In this document: positions 44,079 to 56,284 of the stretch, in pieces
Numbering within the stretch: position 1 is the first letter of the stretch
Layout of the letters: each line of letters starts with the position of its first letter
Assembly: GCA_944472135.2 (NCBI GenBank)
Contig: CALYDD020000283.1
Span: 1-64,000 of the forward strand
Reading direction: 5' to 3'
Length of the DNA: 64,000 nt
Source of the DNA: Trichobilharzia regenti
Taxonomy: Eukaryota; Platyhelminthes; Trematoda; Strigeidida; Schistosomatidae
Notes under the pieces: generated by a model
Databases searched by the model: none
What the model was told of the DNA's origin: nothing
Seen by the model: the letters and a program-made list of their open reading frames with translations, nothing else
Translations under genes and position numbers: made by a program

Positions 44079-44399
44079 TTAAAAGAAATTTATTGAAATA
44101 GTTTCTGTCATATATATGTGCAAAACATCCTGAGAATAATTATTACAATATTTTGACACATAATTTTCTAAACATGAAGTCTTATCTACAAGACAGTGGA
44201 GTAGCGTCAAGAAGTGTGTTCCCATGGTGACCAAGATAGATTCACTTCCCACTCGATCCGTTTTGAAATCATGGTTTCCTAGTTCCTCAAGGTTGACAAG
44301 TATGTCCAGAAGTTCGGTTGTAAGTACCAGACGTTCGGATTCACTCTTTCTCTCACTGCATAAAGCTTGTGAATAGGACTTGCCAGTCAGAGGGTACAT
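44079..44399 (-). CDS. unidentified open reading frame, possibly repeat-derived
   Basis: The longest frame in this stretch, 106 codons, with protein-like composition (SESERLVLTTELLDILVNLE, GTHFLTLLHCLVDKTSCLE). The same frame is open upstream to about 44490 (APINNLVWLRIARLRYSWKN). I do not recognise a family. It could be an exon, or the coding part of a repeat with no other copy in this window. No splice pattern was resolved. Confidence 0.35.
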   Translation of the reverse strand: MYPLTGKSYSQALCSERKSESERLVLTTELLDILVNLEELGNHDFKTDRVGSESILVTMGTHFLTLLHCLVDKTSCLENYVSKYCNNYSQDVLHIYMTETISINFF

Positions 44400-44499
44400 G
44401 AGAGAATTTTTCCAGGAATAGCGCAGTCTAGCAATCCTCAGCCATACCAGATTGTTGATAGGGGCGGTGAATACCTCTCCACCTGTTCCTAATCAGAAT

Positions 44500-44985
44500 G
44501 ATTTGATGCGTTGTGTTAGCTTTGAGTTCTCATTGTAACTCAAAGAATGATATCGTGAGAAACAATCATTCATGTGTCCAGGATTGGTTGTTGCAACTGA
44601 CATCTTGGAGGCTCCGTGAGCAGTCAATAAACAGGATAAGCGATACAGATACAACTACAACAAAAAATATTTTGTTTTAATGTAAGAATTATTACAAACT
44701 TTCTGTTTTCGTGGAGAGGTGAATTCAACTCTATGAAATTTGATAACATTAAATAATATGGCCTAATAATATTCTTTCCTACTTGAGTATTAGTATTAAA
44801 TTACAAGCAAATACAGATTGCAGATTTCTAGGTTTTCGCAAGGAATTGGGATTGATTCCAATCTAGATCTCATTACAAACCAACATCAAACTATATACTA
44901 CTAACGGATTCGAAATGAGTAGTAGCATACCACCCATCTTAATTAGTAGTACTTACCAGCTAGTCAGTCCAAGCACCAGACCAAA
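44500..44985. other. no recognisable feature
   Basis: AT-rich. No repeat head or coding family found. Confidence 0.35.
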
Positions 44986-44989
44986 ATTA

Positions 44990-45260
44990 TTTGAAGAATC
45001 ATTGTCAACCAATGGATAGTCTACAGACGTTTCGTCCTAGTTTGGGACTCTTCATCCCGATGCATCGAAATTAGAACTTCTAGGTTACAGATTCAGCAGA
45101 TTCGGCCAACCAGTGACTGGGTTTGAATTAAATTTCCACTCTACGAACTGGCCTCTTCACCTGAAGATTTGGAACTAGATCCTTGATAGAGTTATAGATA
45201 GATAGGAGTCACAAATTGGGACGAAACATCTATCCAGTTCTTCAGCGCTTCTAACGGTTT
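44990..45260. mobile_element. hammerhead SINE H2, decayed inverted pair
   Basis: A minus hammerhead region at 45018-45063 keeps stem II GTCC/GGAC and GAA, but the core is ATGAAGA (C3 to A). A plus piece at 45200-45260 starts GGGACGAAACATC and keeps only the 3' half. Confidence 0.6.
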
Positions 45261-45689
45261 TACTAATTGGTGTTAGTTCATTACTCTATCTACGCTGAAA
45301 CTCTCTCTTTTGCCAGAGATAGTTAGATTTCAATTACATGAAATTTGATAATAATATTTAACTTGACTTTACAATATTTTTCTCAGTGATGGGTATTAAA
45401 TTACCAAAAAATATCGAGTGATTAAATCACAATAGTATTTCTGTCAATAAACGTATCATGAGTACAATTCCTTCATAGGCGTGTAAATGATGCAAATCAA
45501 ACACTCAATATATATACATACATTTCCAGTCTATTATGATGTGTAAAAGTGAGTAATGATCAGTCAGATTAATTAATAGATCTCTGAAAATCAATCGATT
45601 AGATCTTCTATTTTTGGTTTCTTCTTAAGCTGAAAGAAATTTATGATTTCTGTTTGTATGATCACTGATATTTATTATTATTATTTTGG

Positions 45690-46015
45690 TGGATACTGGC
45701 CATCAGCAGTGGGATCCACTAGGATGAGCATTTCGTCCTTTTCGTGACTCGTCAGCTCCAACTTTGACATCTAAAACGATAGCTACTGGGTGCAAGCCTC
45801 AGTGCAGAGAACACAATCATCCACCCACTGAAGAATGCAGGTATATCCATTGTCTGACGAGTCCCAAGCAGGACGAAACCTGCCTCCCACCCATTTACTT
45901 CAATCAAATAACCAGACATCATTGGATTCTTTGCTTAAGGGGCCGATATATCAACATTGGGCAGAACACTTCGGTCCAATCAATGAACGGGAAATTTCAA
46001 ATTGAATCAAATTAT
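45690..46015. mobile_element. composite Sm-alpha-type unit with two opposed hammerheads
   Basis: Minus hammerhead at 45715-45761 (core CTGACGA at 45755-45749; stem I only 2 bp) and plus hammerhead at 45848-45890 (core CTGACGA at 45854-45860, stem II GTCC/GGAC, stem III lost). The spacer shares CAGTGCAGAGAACACAAT-like sequence with 30390-30405. Confidence 0.75.
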
Positions 46016-46289
46016 TATTATTATTGCTACTATTCATTTGGTTTATGAGTAGAACAGAAGGCTTTAAAAACACCTTTTATTTGGCTCTATTCCTCGTGGT
46101 CTTTTTTTACTGACTTCAGGATTGTCTATAAGCTTTCATTTCTTCTTCAAGATTTCCCCCATTTCACCCACGAACCCACACCCAACCCGTCGCTCCTCGT
46201 TCAGGTCCCCCTCGAGGTCTTGTCTGTGACGTGCACTCGAACTCATGCAGCCTGGTAAGAGTTTAAGGCGAGTTGTCATCTGAAGTGGT

Positions 46290-47110
46290 GACAGCCAGTA
46301 GTGCTCGTCAGGGATACCCAGTGTCCCCATTTCTATTGAATTTCTTCATAGATATACTAATGGAATTAACTCTAACTGACTGAAGCAACTCACGGATTGA
46401 TTTGTTACCAGGGCATAATGTTGTTGACTTAGAACATGCAGATGATATAGACTTCCCGCCTAAGTGAAGACGCTGACGAAATGCAGAGTTTTCTGAACAC
46501 CTTAAGATTCATTCTGCGAATGTCTGGCATGAAATTTGCTCAGTTTGTTAAATGTAAGGTGATGCTACAGGACTGGCTGACTGGACTACACTGACTCACT
46601 CCTAGCTTAGAAATAGGGAGTGAAGCGGTTGGTGGAATATGTTGACCACTTCGCTTATTTGGGGAATTGCATCAGCCAACACCAGAGGGTTGATCGCTGA
46701 TGAAATCTCAGCACGGATACACAAGGCTAGTTTCGCATATGCCAGTTTACGCCGTCTCTGGCACAGACGTGATATCCGGCTGACTGTGGATCAAAGGGTA
46801 TGTGTACTGCTCATCAGTCCGCTCCGTCCTCCTTTATGGCTGTGTGGCCTGGACATTGAGAGTGGAAGACATGAAAAGACAGGCTAGTTGTCTTTAGTCA
46901 AAGGTGTCTGCGATCTATCTCCCGTGTGAAATGGTATAATATGGTGAGCAATATTGAGGTTGAGCACTGGTCGAGTGCTAGATAGGTCAAGGAGAGAAAA
47001 TCAATCGATGAGGTTGTGAAGTTACATCGACTGAGATAGATAGGACAAGTGTTACACATGCATTCTCCCTAGCTTTCGGTCGCCTTCCTTGACAACGGAC
47101 AATGTTTGCT
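46290..47110 (+). mobile_element. RTE2 retrotransposon, RT to C-terminal part
   Basis: Encodes SGIPSVPISIEFLHRYTN, an ADDID catalytic-site remnant at about 46440, FAYLGNCISQHQ, ISARIHKASFAYASLRRLW, a VSNIEVEH block and KSIDEVVKLHRLR. At 47034-47044 it reads GATAGATAGGA where the family codes for RW(I/L)GH. Several frameshifts. Confidence 0.75.
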
Positions 47111-47213
47111 GATATAGGATGGATAAGGTTGAACGGTATACACTCACTGGGTTTCGAACCCGGGATCCTCATATCAAAATGTAAGATCGAAGGCTACTCA
47201 ACTATTGCCAATC

Positions 47214-47218
<5 letters not shown>

Positions 47219-47257
<39 letters not shown>
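47219..47257. repeat. (TA)n microsatellite
   Basis: About 19 TA units. Confidence 0.9.
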
Positions 47258-47259
<2 letters not shown>

Positions 47260-47439
47260 CACAACCGCTGGCCAGTATCATTAGCGAGTAACTGATCTCA
47301 AAAGCAATATGATGGACTCCACTAGTTACAACTTCTTGGGTTTGAATCTTGATGGTTGAGCACTGTTGAAAAGTTCCAAATAACAAGGACGACACAGCTG
47401 GTTATCCGGTACTCCCTGATGGTTTTCCAATGGTTGATT

Positions 47440-47930
47440 CTCCAACTGATAACAACTCATGATCGAATCTATAGCCAATCAAATTTCTGCAGACTAACCC
47501 TTCGTAAAATAATTGTAGCGTCTGAAGAAGACACACCATTGTAAACAATATTACGTGTTCCATATACATCTATCAGAGATTGCTTATCGTCTTGACGTCA
47601 TCAATTGTTTACCAGTCAGTTTACAGTTAACCTAACATACATGAAGTTGTTTTCATGAAATTTTCTTACTTCATTGAGTTTGTCTTATATTTACTGATAA
47701 CTGAATGCAAAACTACGAGTGTTTACTTTTTTATTTTTGATTATAGATTGATTCCACACCGTATTTTTGATACAAGTATAAAATGTTCAGCATATGATAT
47801 CGGTAGCCCAAATTTTTTCCGGCCGACCATTTGTATCGAGTGTTCGTCGGCAGAGGATCTAACCCCGGACCATGTGCATGATCGGCGAGCGTCCTGAGGC
47901 TGTTGTGTTCATTTCACTCCCTAAGAAAAT
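47440..47930 (-). repeat. unclassified repeat, inverse of 37470-37785, split by a SINE
   Basis: Continuous with the other copy on both sides of the SINE at 47728-47895: AACACAACAG on one side and GTAAACACTCG on the other, against AACACGACAGCTTCGCTTG...GTAAACACTTC in the unsplit copy. Confidence 0.65.
47728..47895 (-). mobile_element. SINE S3, 5'-truncated
   Basis: Minus strand: AGGACGCTCGCCGATCATGC, box B GGGGTTAGATCC, GATATC block and an (AAAAAT) tail. Head truncated before box A. Confidence 0.8.
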
Positions 47931-48316
47931 AGAAGAAGAAAAGAATATTTGGACAGTGTTGTTATCAGAGAGTTGAAGATGATCTGAAAAGTAATGTAAT
48001 GTGATGTGATGTATTTTTGCGCAGTACATTTTGAACACAATCTGATCACACACTCACACACTTACTCGTCAAGTCCATTTATATGAAAACAAGAATGAAA
48101 AGCTAGTTTAAGCACACAAAGGGATACGAATGATCTAATTAACACTACATTTGGTTATCTAATTAGATAAGAATTACGAAGGTAGGTTAAGAGTAATAAT
48201 GAATTGTTTTTGTACACATTAGAGTTGGAAGGGGGTTGGAAATTAAGTTTACGAATAGCTATCAACTGAGCGTATTTCAATAAGCACCCCGTGAACTATA
48301 AAAGCCTGAAGTGAAC

Positions 48317-48480
48317 TGGTGGATGGCGACTAACAGTGAGACACACGAAAATGCACATTTCATCCTATTTGGAACTCATCACAGTTGGATTTACCTATAC
48401 TCTCCTTTGAGTGATGTTGGTGAGGCACAGCGCTTCGGTTCAATCAACGAACGGAAAAGTTCAAATTGAATTTTTAAAAA
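48317..48480. mobile_element. composite Sm-alpha-type unit, decayed
   Basis: A minus hammerhead region at about 48345-48395 (TGATGAG, GAA kept; two extra bases before the core) is followed by the plus tail block CGGTTCAATCAACGAACGG. The second hammerhead is lost. Confidence 0.6.
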
Positions 48481-48637
48481 TTTTAAAAGCTATTTTGACA
48501 TCATTCTTGTGGTTCATATCGATTAGACGTTTACCTATAGACGAGACTGGTGGTCTACCACCTGTACTATTGAGAAAAAAGGCGATCCCTGAATAGTATA
48601 ATGTTTCTTACACAATAACATATCATAACATAGTAAT

Positions 48638-48848
48638 GTGCGTCGGTGGCACAGTGGTTAGGACTCTCGCCGACTATGCACATGGTCCGGGGTTCGAACC
48701 CACGCCGACGCACACCTGATATCTATGGTCGGCCTGCAAAATTTGGGCTACCGATATCCACGCTGAAAATTCCATACTTCTACCAAAAATACGGTGTGGA
48801 ATCAAGCTGTAATCAAAATAAATAAATAAATAAAAATAAAAAATAGAA
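48638..48848 (+). mobile_element. SINE S3, complete reference copy
   Basis: Full order: tRNA-like head with 7-bp stem GCGTCGG/CCGACGC, box A TGGCACAGTGGTTAGG, box B GGGGTTCGAACCC, body with CTGATATCTATGGTCGG and GGTGTGGAATCAAGCTG, then an (AAAT)n tail to 48848. The head would supply a pol III promoter. No clear target duplication. Confidence 0.85.
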
Positions 48849-49379
48849 TAAAGCGATACATACTAAGTAAGAATAAGAAGAAGGGATGTCTAAGCATTCA
48901 TTTCAATGGAGATCAAGACTAGTGGTCGATATGAGGTGGTAGTTTGATCACGCATGTTGATGGGACATTTATAAGGTTAGAAGTGAATAACAGTCATATA
49001 TCTTCAGACATAATTCATCAAGATTAAGTACTCTTGCCGACTACATCATTTGTGTGTGTGTTTGCAAACGCAACTACTACTTCTCTGCAGAAGGTAGTTA
49101 AATATATTGCCCTCAAATGACTTGATCCTCAGCATCCACCAGTAAATCTATATTTATCAAGATGTGCAGGAATAACTGCATCAACAATTGAAACAGTAGC
49201 AAGCTGCAGATATGAACATATAGAAACAGAGTTGTACTGAGGAGATGTTTCAACTGCTGATTGTATGCATCAATAATGATGCTATTGGTATGGGTGAGAA
49301 TGAATACTCCAGTTATATGGTAGAGTGAATCTTCAAAAATCCAATGAATTAATTTCACCTCATTGTTCAATGAGGAGTA

Positions 49380-49665
49380 CAACTGCACTGCAGGAGAAGG
49401 AATAAGATCTATATCTCTGATACTAATGTCAAATCCAACAAACTGCTGGACACTTTCATCAACAGTTGCCTTTGCTGGCTCAATACTGAAGATTAGATGG
49501 CTGGTCAGAAAGGTTGAGCAACAAGCACCCCTGGGAAGTAATAACCAATAACATATCTCCCAATCAACAAATATCCTGGAGGAAATGGAGATTCATTGGA
49601 TGTACTCTGAAGAGAACCTTGTGAGAAATCACATACCATGCCTCACATCAAGTGGAGGCAAAATG
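49380..49665 (+). mobile_element. RTE1 fragment
   Basis: Encodes ILKIRWLVRKVEQQAPLG then Q.NI..EEMEI-like sequence, the RTE1 block after the ETW motif. Confidence 0.6.
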
Positions 49666-50499
49666 GGGAACTACGAATCAGGCATATAATACCGAAATAT
49701 TGACATATTGACGTAGTTAGGTAATCAAGGTAATGTTGAGGTATTTACTGAAAATAGACCTGAACAAAAGTAAGCCTGTCCTGCAGTTATATCTTCTTTG
49801 AATCTACCTCACGTAACAGTGAATTAGTGAATTGGTTGTTTTATTAAGAGTTTGTTATGATATTTCTACATTTATGACATTTCTACATCATAAGCGGCAA
49901 ATTACTCAGTATCCGCCCGCTTGATACTATAAATGGCAAGCAAAATAGTATGATGGAAGATGCTACTGACTGATACAAACAGTTGGAACAACCCCCTATA
50001 TCCTCACATGGCCACAAAACAACTAGTACAGTTTATTTGTCAGACGGAAGAAATCTAAATACCAGACCGCATTATTTTATAACAATGATACGACTCAACT
50101 TTATCATATTTAAAACAAGACTCAATCCACTACGATATTTTCTTCACTTTTTCCCTGAGGTTGTGTACGGCACGAGGGTGGAAGTCAGTTAAAATTCTGC
50201 ACAATTTCATGTTGTGACCAAACAAAATCACTAGAACATTAAATCCAAAATAATGAGAGGCGTAAAAGAAACTCATTATACCAGATTGAAATCTAGGTAG
50301 CCGAGTGGGTCTAAATAGGCCACCAGGAAACCCACTTAGTACTGAGTTCGTCAGCTGTCTACTCAGGCTGATTTTGTTGTGAAGGGAACCCTTGAATCAA
50401 AACTGATAGCAGAAGTTGTTATGCAAAGACTACAATTGATTGCTATACCCATGATCGCACCAAAAATCTGCGTACGTTATGGTGATGATACATTCATAG

Positions 50500-50667
50500 T
50501 ATGGAGGATTTAATCATGAGCTGACATTGGTTAGAGAACCACTGGAGAACCAGGGAGTACTGGACAACTGTTTCGTCCTAGTTTGGGAATCTTCAGCACT
50601 CCGCACCCACCGGGATTCGAACCCAGGACCTTCCGGTTACAAGGCGAGCTCGTAGACCACTGAGCCA
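50500..50667 (-). mobile_element. hammerhead SINE H2, minus arm of an inverted pair
   Basis: Minus strand: tRNA-like head (box B GGGTTCGAATCCC), hammerhead at 50555-50604 with core CTGAAGA and GAA kept, but stem II begins T-C instead of G-C and stem I has a G-G mismatch. Tail TCATGATTAAATCCTCCAT ends at 50500. Confidence 0.8.
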
Positions 50668-50990
50668 CTTGGTACAGAAGGTTGAAGATGAGGCAGTAAC
50701 TCATCGAAGAAGACATTGTGAAGTGGTCGCGCTATGTTGTGAACTGGCAGAAGTTAGAATTCAAGGACCATTGGATCGGGTCCCAGTGGCTCAATGGTCT
50801 ACGAGCTCGCCTTGTAACCAGAAGGTCCTGGGTTCAAATCCTGGTGGGTGCGTACTGCTGAGGAGTCCCAAACTAGGACGAAACATTTGTCCAGTACTCC
50901 CCTGGATTTCCAGTGGTTCTCTAACTGATGTCAGCTCATGATTAAATCCTCCATGCAATCAAACAAAATATCCCTACAAAACCAATACTT
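50668..50990 (+). mobile_element. hammerhead SINE H2, best-preserved copy
   Basis: Full order on the plus strand: 5' extension (GAAGACATTGTGAAGTGGTCG, GGCAGAAGTTAGAATTC), tRNA-like head at about 50778-50850 (CAGTGGCTCAATGG, box B GGGTTCAAATCC), hammerhead at 50852-50897, tail CTAACTGATGTCAGCTCATG to AATACTTGAA at 50993. The head suggests pol III transcription; the ribozyme would cut the transcript. Confidence 0.85.
50852..50897 (+). ncRNA. hammerhead ribozyme, all core positions intact (H2 type)
   Basis: GTACTG (50852-50857) pairs with CAGTAC (50892-50897) as stem I. CTGAGGA is at 50858-50864, stem II GTCC/GGAC with a CAAACTA loop, GAA at 50880-50882. Stem III is ACA-TT-TGT and the cleavage-site base is C 50891. 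Predicted cut between 50891 and 50892. This is a type I layout with a 3-bp stem III, like Sm-alpha hammerheads. Confidence 0.85.
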
Positions 50991-51179
50991 GAACATTCAT
51001 AGTAATTAAAAGAAATGTGGTTTGGAATACACCCACAGATTAATCAACAACACATCTGAAGACATCAGAATTCATATGAGGAAAAGAGGAGTTTGGAAAC
51101 ACACGAATACAGAAAAGTAACCCACACAGATCAAATATTTTCAGTTACAACATCAACAATTCAATGATTCACAGAATAA

Positions 51180-51775
51180 ACTGTGTGCAGACATTGTTTA
51201 GAAAAGAGTTCAAACACACTGCAGTATTTCGATGCTGAAGAGAAGAGGATAGAGGAGAAATAACTACTAACAGTTTTCAAAAAGAATAAATGCCCTTACA
51301 CAATTTCATCGAAAATGTTTTAAACTCAGATTGTAATACCCAACAAGAAACCATCATCAAAGACCGCAAGAAAATTCACTGCAGCATACACATAAAAGCT
51401 CTCTCAGAAATAACAGCTGGCATATTAAGATCATCTGAAATAGAGAAAGCACAAAAGCCAGCCAGCCAGCCAGCACAATCAATTCATTCAATAATGGGTA
51501 GAGCAAAAGATCCAACAGTAAAAGAAGACCAGATCAACACACCACCTACAAAAAAGTAGGCATCCCCTTGAATCGGAATCGAAGAACACACATTCGTCAT
51601 GAAAAGACACAACATGTATTCCTGTTTGACATGCAAGCATGTGTAGACAATTATGGACAGGAATTTGCTTAGGAAAATGTAGAAACTTTAAACAGAGGAA
51701 ATAAGAGGCAGATGTTAGGCAATTCCTAGAAGCCTGGCACTCAGATAAATCAGACACTAACTGACACATTATAAA
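51180..51775 (+). mobile_element. PLE lineage 2, linker and GIY-YIG remnant
   Basis: Encodes SSKMF, KPSSKTARKFTAAY and ALSEITAGILRSSEIE, parallel to 57362-57680, then a broken GIY-YIG part (HPLESESKNTHSS). Confidence 0.6.
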
Positions 51776-52019
51776 CGATCATATTTACTAGCTAATAAAG
51801 AATAAATCACACAACAAGTAACTTCAAATTCCAGACTAATAAATGTATAAATTAATAATTACTCATAGAGAATTCAAATAAGTTCCCTTTCACATGAAAG
51901 CTTGCTCTCAAGATGTCGTCAAGAAGCATAATAAAAGGTTCTCAATTGGATCAAACAGCTTAAGGAACACAGTGAAATCAAGAAGGGTTAATTGCTTCAT
52001 ATCTCTGGAATTTTTGTTC

Positions 52020-53280
<1,261 letters not shown>

Positions 53281-53299
53281 TGTTCTTTCATATTACTAT

Positions 53300-54575
53300 T
53301 GTTTTTCCTCACTGACACTTATGTTTATTACCTCTCTCTTTCTTTACTCTCTTCTCTTGCTTTGTGTGGTTCATTGAGGGACAGTGGTAGGTGGAACTGC
53401 TGCACATCTGTGAAAAGTTCTATGTTGAAACCAGCCCATCAGTCAGTTAGGCTGATATGAGTGCTTACTATCAATTACTACTGATTGCCCCCCCCCCTCC
53501 AAAAAAGACATGCAATTTCATCAAGGCGACTCTTCTAAAAGATAATTTTCCAGTGATAAATAGTTTGTTTTTATGTGAGACAATGTGGAGACAGGAAATT
53601 TTAACAATGTGGAGACAAAACGCACACTCTATCACACACACACACACACGCACACACACCTGAAATAACAAGGGTTCTGTCACCCTTTTCAAAAGTACCT
53701 TTTATTGTTTCATATCTTCGTCAGTGATCAAGCTGAAATGAAGTGAGACAGGGAGTTTCCACAACATTTATTATCATGATAAATACATCAGTAGTTTCTA
53801 ATGAATGTGTATAACTCATGTGCTAATTGTTATTATTATTATTATGACTAGTATGATTCCATCTGCTCAAAACTGTACTCACCTTTACTAGTCTACGCTG
53901 CTACACAACACTCCTATGCCTTCCCATCTATCTAGAGACATGATTTACAATGTTCAGAAAAAAGAACGTCTACAGTCTTGCATTCCGACTGCAAGTCAAA
54001 TGTTGTATACGAGTAGACGGGAGTTATCTCTCTTCGTCTCTCTCTCGCTCGCTCTACATCGAACTCTACATCGAATATTAAGTGGTAGTACGCCATTTTT
54101 GAAAAAAAAAACAGTAACGCACCGATTTTCGTCTCATTTTTGGGAATTTCTTTGTTATTTTTTAAAAGGACACTCACTACAAAATATTTCCAAACTGAAG
54201 ATAAACAAAAAAGATAATTTTATTTTGTGTTGTAAAAAAAAGTAATAACAATAATTATTATAATAATTGAAAATTTCTTTTCAATTCAGTAAAAATTTGA
54301 AAATTCCACCATTTGAAAGCTTTTCAGCGTTTTGTGTTCAATGTTCGCGGCTTCCGGTAATTTTGAAAGTGAAAAAAAGTATAATATATAAATCTGAGAT
54401 CAAAATATGTGATCTGCGTGATATAGAATGACCGATAATTAAGAAATGAAAGAAATATTTGTATGTGGAACTTGGACACTGTGGTAGTATAAAATTTCAT
54501 ACAAATTTTCAAAAGAATGGTTAGTAAACAAAGAATATTCTTTTGCATAAACTGAATATCAGAAAAATTAGGAAA
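53300..54575. other. no assigned gene; CA run at 53633-53660
   Basis: A (CA)n stretch lies at 53633-53660. A 109-codon frame at 53916-54245 and an overlapping antisense frame show low-complexity composition and no family signature. Confidence 0.4.
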
Positions 54576-54579
54576 GATA

Positions 54580-54690
54580 ATATTACGAATTAATGAATTT
54601 ATAGTCTCTACTGAAGGGCAACCAGGCAGTGGTAGCGGCTGACTTGACCCGCTTCTTCTGCACACAGAGCACTGGTTGTTTGAGGCTAAA
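54580..54690 (-). repeat. short dispersed repeat, inverse of 60237-60350
   Basis: The inverse shares AAACAACCAGTG, AGCCGCTAC and GTAGAGACTATAAATTCAT with 60237-60350. Type unknown. Confidence 0.45.
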
Positions 54691-54694
54691 TTCG

Positions 54695-55250
54695 ATAGTA
54701 AGTCTCTTCTGTTTGAAGTATGCGGTACTTCGATGTTTTTGGCAATTTTAATGGGTACCCAGTAGACGATAGAGAAGGATTCTTCAATGCTGGCTTTTTG
54801 GCCGGCCAGTTTGCACCAAATGGTCCAATATCGAACTGTAAATGGTTTTTCCCTACACCTTTACTTAGCCATAGTGGTAGATGTTCGCGAGTGAGCATGA
54901 AAAATCAAGTTCCTAGAGCAACGGCAAATATAACTCGCTCCACAACGAGCGCAGTTGAATTGATAGATGCAATTGGAATTGGCTAACTAGTCTAGGTACT
55001 TCACCTTTCAGTTGAGGTAGCACCATCGGTCGTGTAGAGAATAGGAGGTGTAGTTTGCCATCATTAGAAGTTCTTTGAACTGATTTTCTTAATTTCTTCG
55101 TAATTATTTCGCGCTTGGTATATCGCCCTTGACTTGTAGTCGTATATAATGAAGGCTTCGTGTTTACGGATAGTGAGAAGTCTGTGTGTAATATATCACA
55201 CAGAGGGTGAAGTAGTGAATCAGAAAAGGTAAATCATTTTTGATCAAAAT
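54695..55250. other. no assigned feature
   Basis: A plus frame at 54720-54986 (FDVFGNFNGYPVDDREGFFN) has even composition and could be coding, but I recognise no family and see no splice sites that decide it. Confidence 0.3.
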
Positions 55251-55259
55251 ACAACTCTG

Positions 55260-55555
55260 CACATCATCATCACCGTCGGATGGAGCATAGAATGGCAATC
55301 AAACGCGCACCTTAACTTCATTGACTTCGAAAAAGCCGTCGACAGCAAAGCGTAGACCGAGAAGTAATTTAGAAACGGCTTCAACACTATGGTGGAACAT
55401 AAGAATGATTGATCCCACAAAGATAAGAAATTTAGAAAAAAAGCTCATCAATCGCACTGCATGCATTAACACACAATCATACAATAGGTGGTGGGACAGA
55501 GTCGAAATTCTAAAGATTAATATAGGTATTCCTAAAAAATTATTTTTGTAAAATC
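55260..55555 (+). mobile_element. PLE lineage 3, GIY-YIG end
   Basis: Encodes MIDPTKIRNLEKKLINRTAC and INTQSYNRWWDRVEILKIN, the D.TKI.NLEKK..I..NA block of this lineage. Confidence 0.7.
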
Positions 55556-55625
55556 TCAGCGATATTGAAATGAGTAATTCCAACGTTTCGTTCGGCAATC
55601 TGGTCCGAAATTCCTCAGCAGCTCA
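55556..55625 (-). ncRNA. PLE-type hammerhead motif, degenerate
   Basis: Minus strand: CTGAGGA, TTTCG...CGAAC, GAA, ACGTT, GGAATT. The upstream stem I strand (GCTG) no longer pairs with GGAA, and the first stem II pair is T-C. Inverse partner of the copy at 56110-56156. Confidence 0.6.
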
Positions 55626-56091
55626 ATTTTCAGAAAGAAGACAAAGCAATAAGTTTGACGGGGTTGTTCAACTAAACTCTAATCCTAAACACCATAATTT
55701 TGAAAAAACGTCTAATCATAAAATTCTAGATACTAACAGTTTGAACAGACATGAAGGTGTGATGTTAGATGACGCATAGGAAATCCTGATTAATTAATAA
55801 ATAAGAATGGATATGTATCACTAACGAATAATACTTGGTCAAAGTTTCCCGACTGTCTATATCTACTTATGGAGACGTTAAGACATTGTTTTACAACTGT
55901 TTATCCGCACACATACACACTGTGTTTAAAGTGTTTCACAAAGATAGATCAATATTTGTAAGTCTGAGGTCAAATTTTGATCACAACTCATACAATTTTG
56001 TTTATTATACTTGTTAATATTTGTTTTATGAATCCTGATTGGACAAAGTTTTTTAAAAACTAAAGATGTTCCTTTTATATATAAACCTGTT

Positions 56092-56200
56092 ATGTTAATT
56101 TCGATTAATTTCCCTGAGGAAGTTCGAACCAGATTGCCGAACGAAACGTTGGAATTACTCATTTCAATATCGCTGAGATTTTACAAATATAATTTTTTAC
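56092..56200 (+). mobile_element. PLE end repeat containing a hammerhead
   Basis: The block from TTTCCCTGAGG to CGCTGAGATTTTACAAA is the inverse of 55550-55622. PLEs are known to carry hammerheads in their terminal repeats, and the pair encloses about 480 bp of non-coding sequence. Confidence 0.6.
56110..56156 (+). ncRNA. hammerhead ribozyme candidate, PLE type
   Basis: TTCC (56110-56113) pairs with GGAA (56151-56154) as stem I. CTGAGGA is at 56114-56120, one extra A at 56121, stem II GTTCG/CGAAC, GAA at 56143-56145, then ACGT and T 56150. Predicted cut after 56150. The 2-bp stem III is minimal, so activity would need a dimer; the extra A before stem II is a departure from the consensus. Confidence 0.6.
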
Positions 56201-56284
56201 AAATGTCTACTTCTCACTCGGCGCCCAAATATTATAGAACTATTCTGCCAAATCTTGACTACAGTTCATTTGATTAATATAGGT

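Noticed and set aside
48645..48715. tRNA gene
   Set aside because: The 7-bp stem and boxes A and B are tRNA-like, but the anticodon arm is not normal and the same head precedes SINE bodies at several loci. It is a SINE head. The same applies to heads at 7887-7956 and 50778-50850.
53916..54245. 109-codon plus-strand frame as a gene
   Set aside because: Composition is low complexity with poly-K and poly-S stretches, an antisense frame overlaps it, and no family features are visible.
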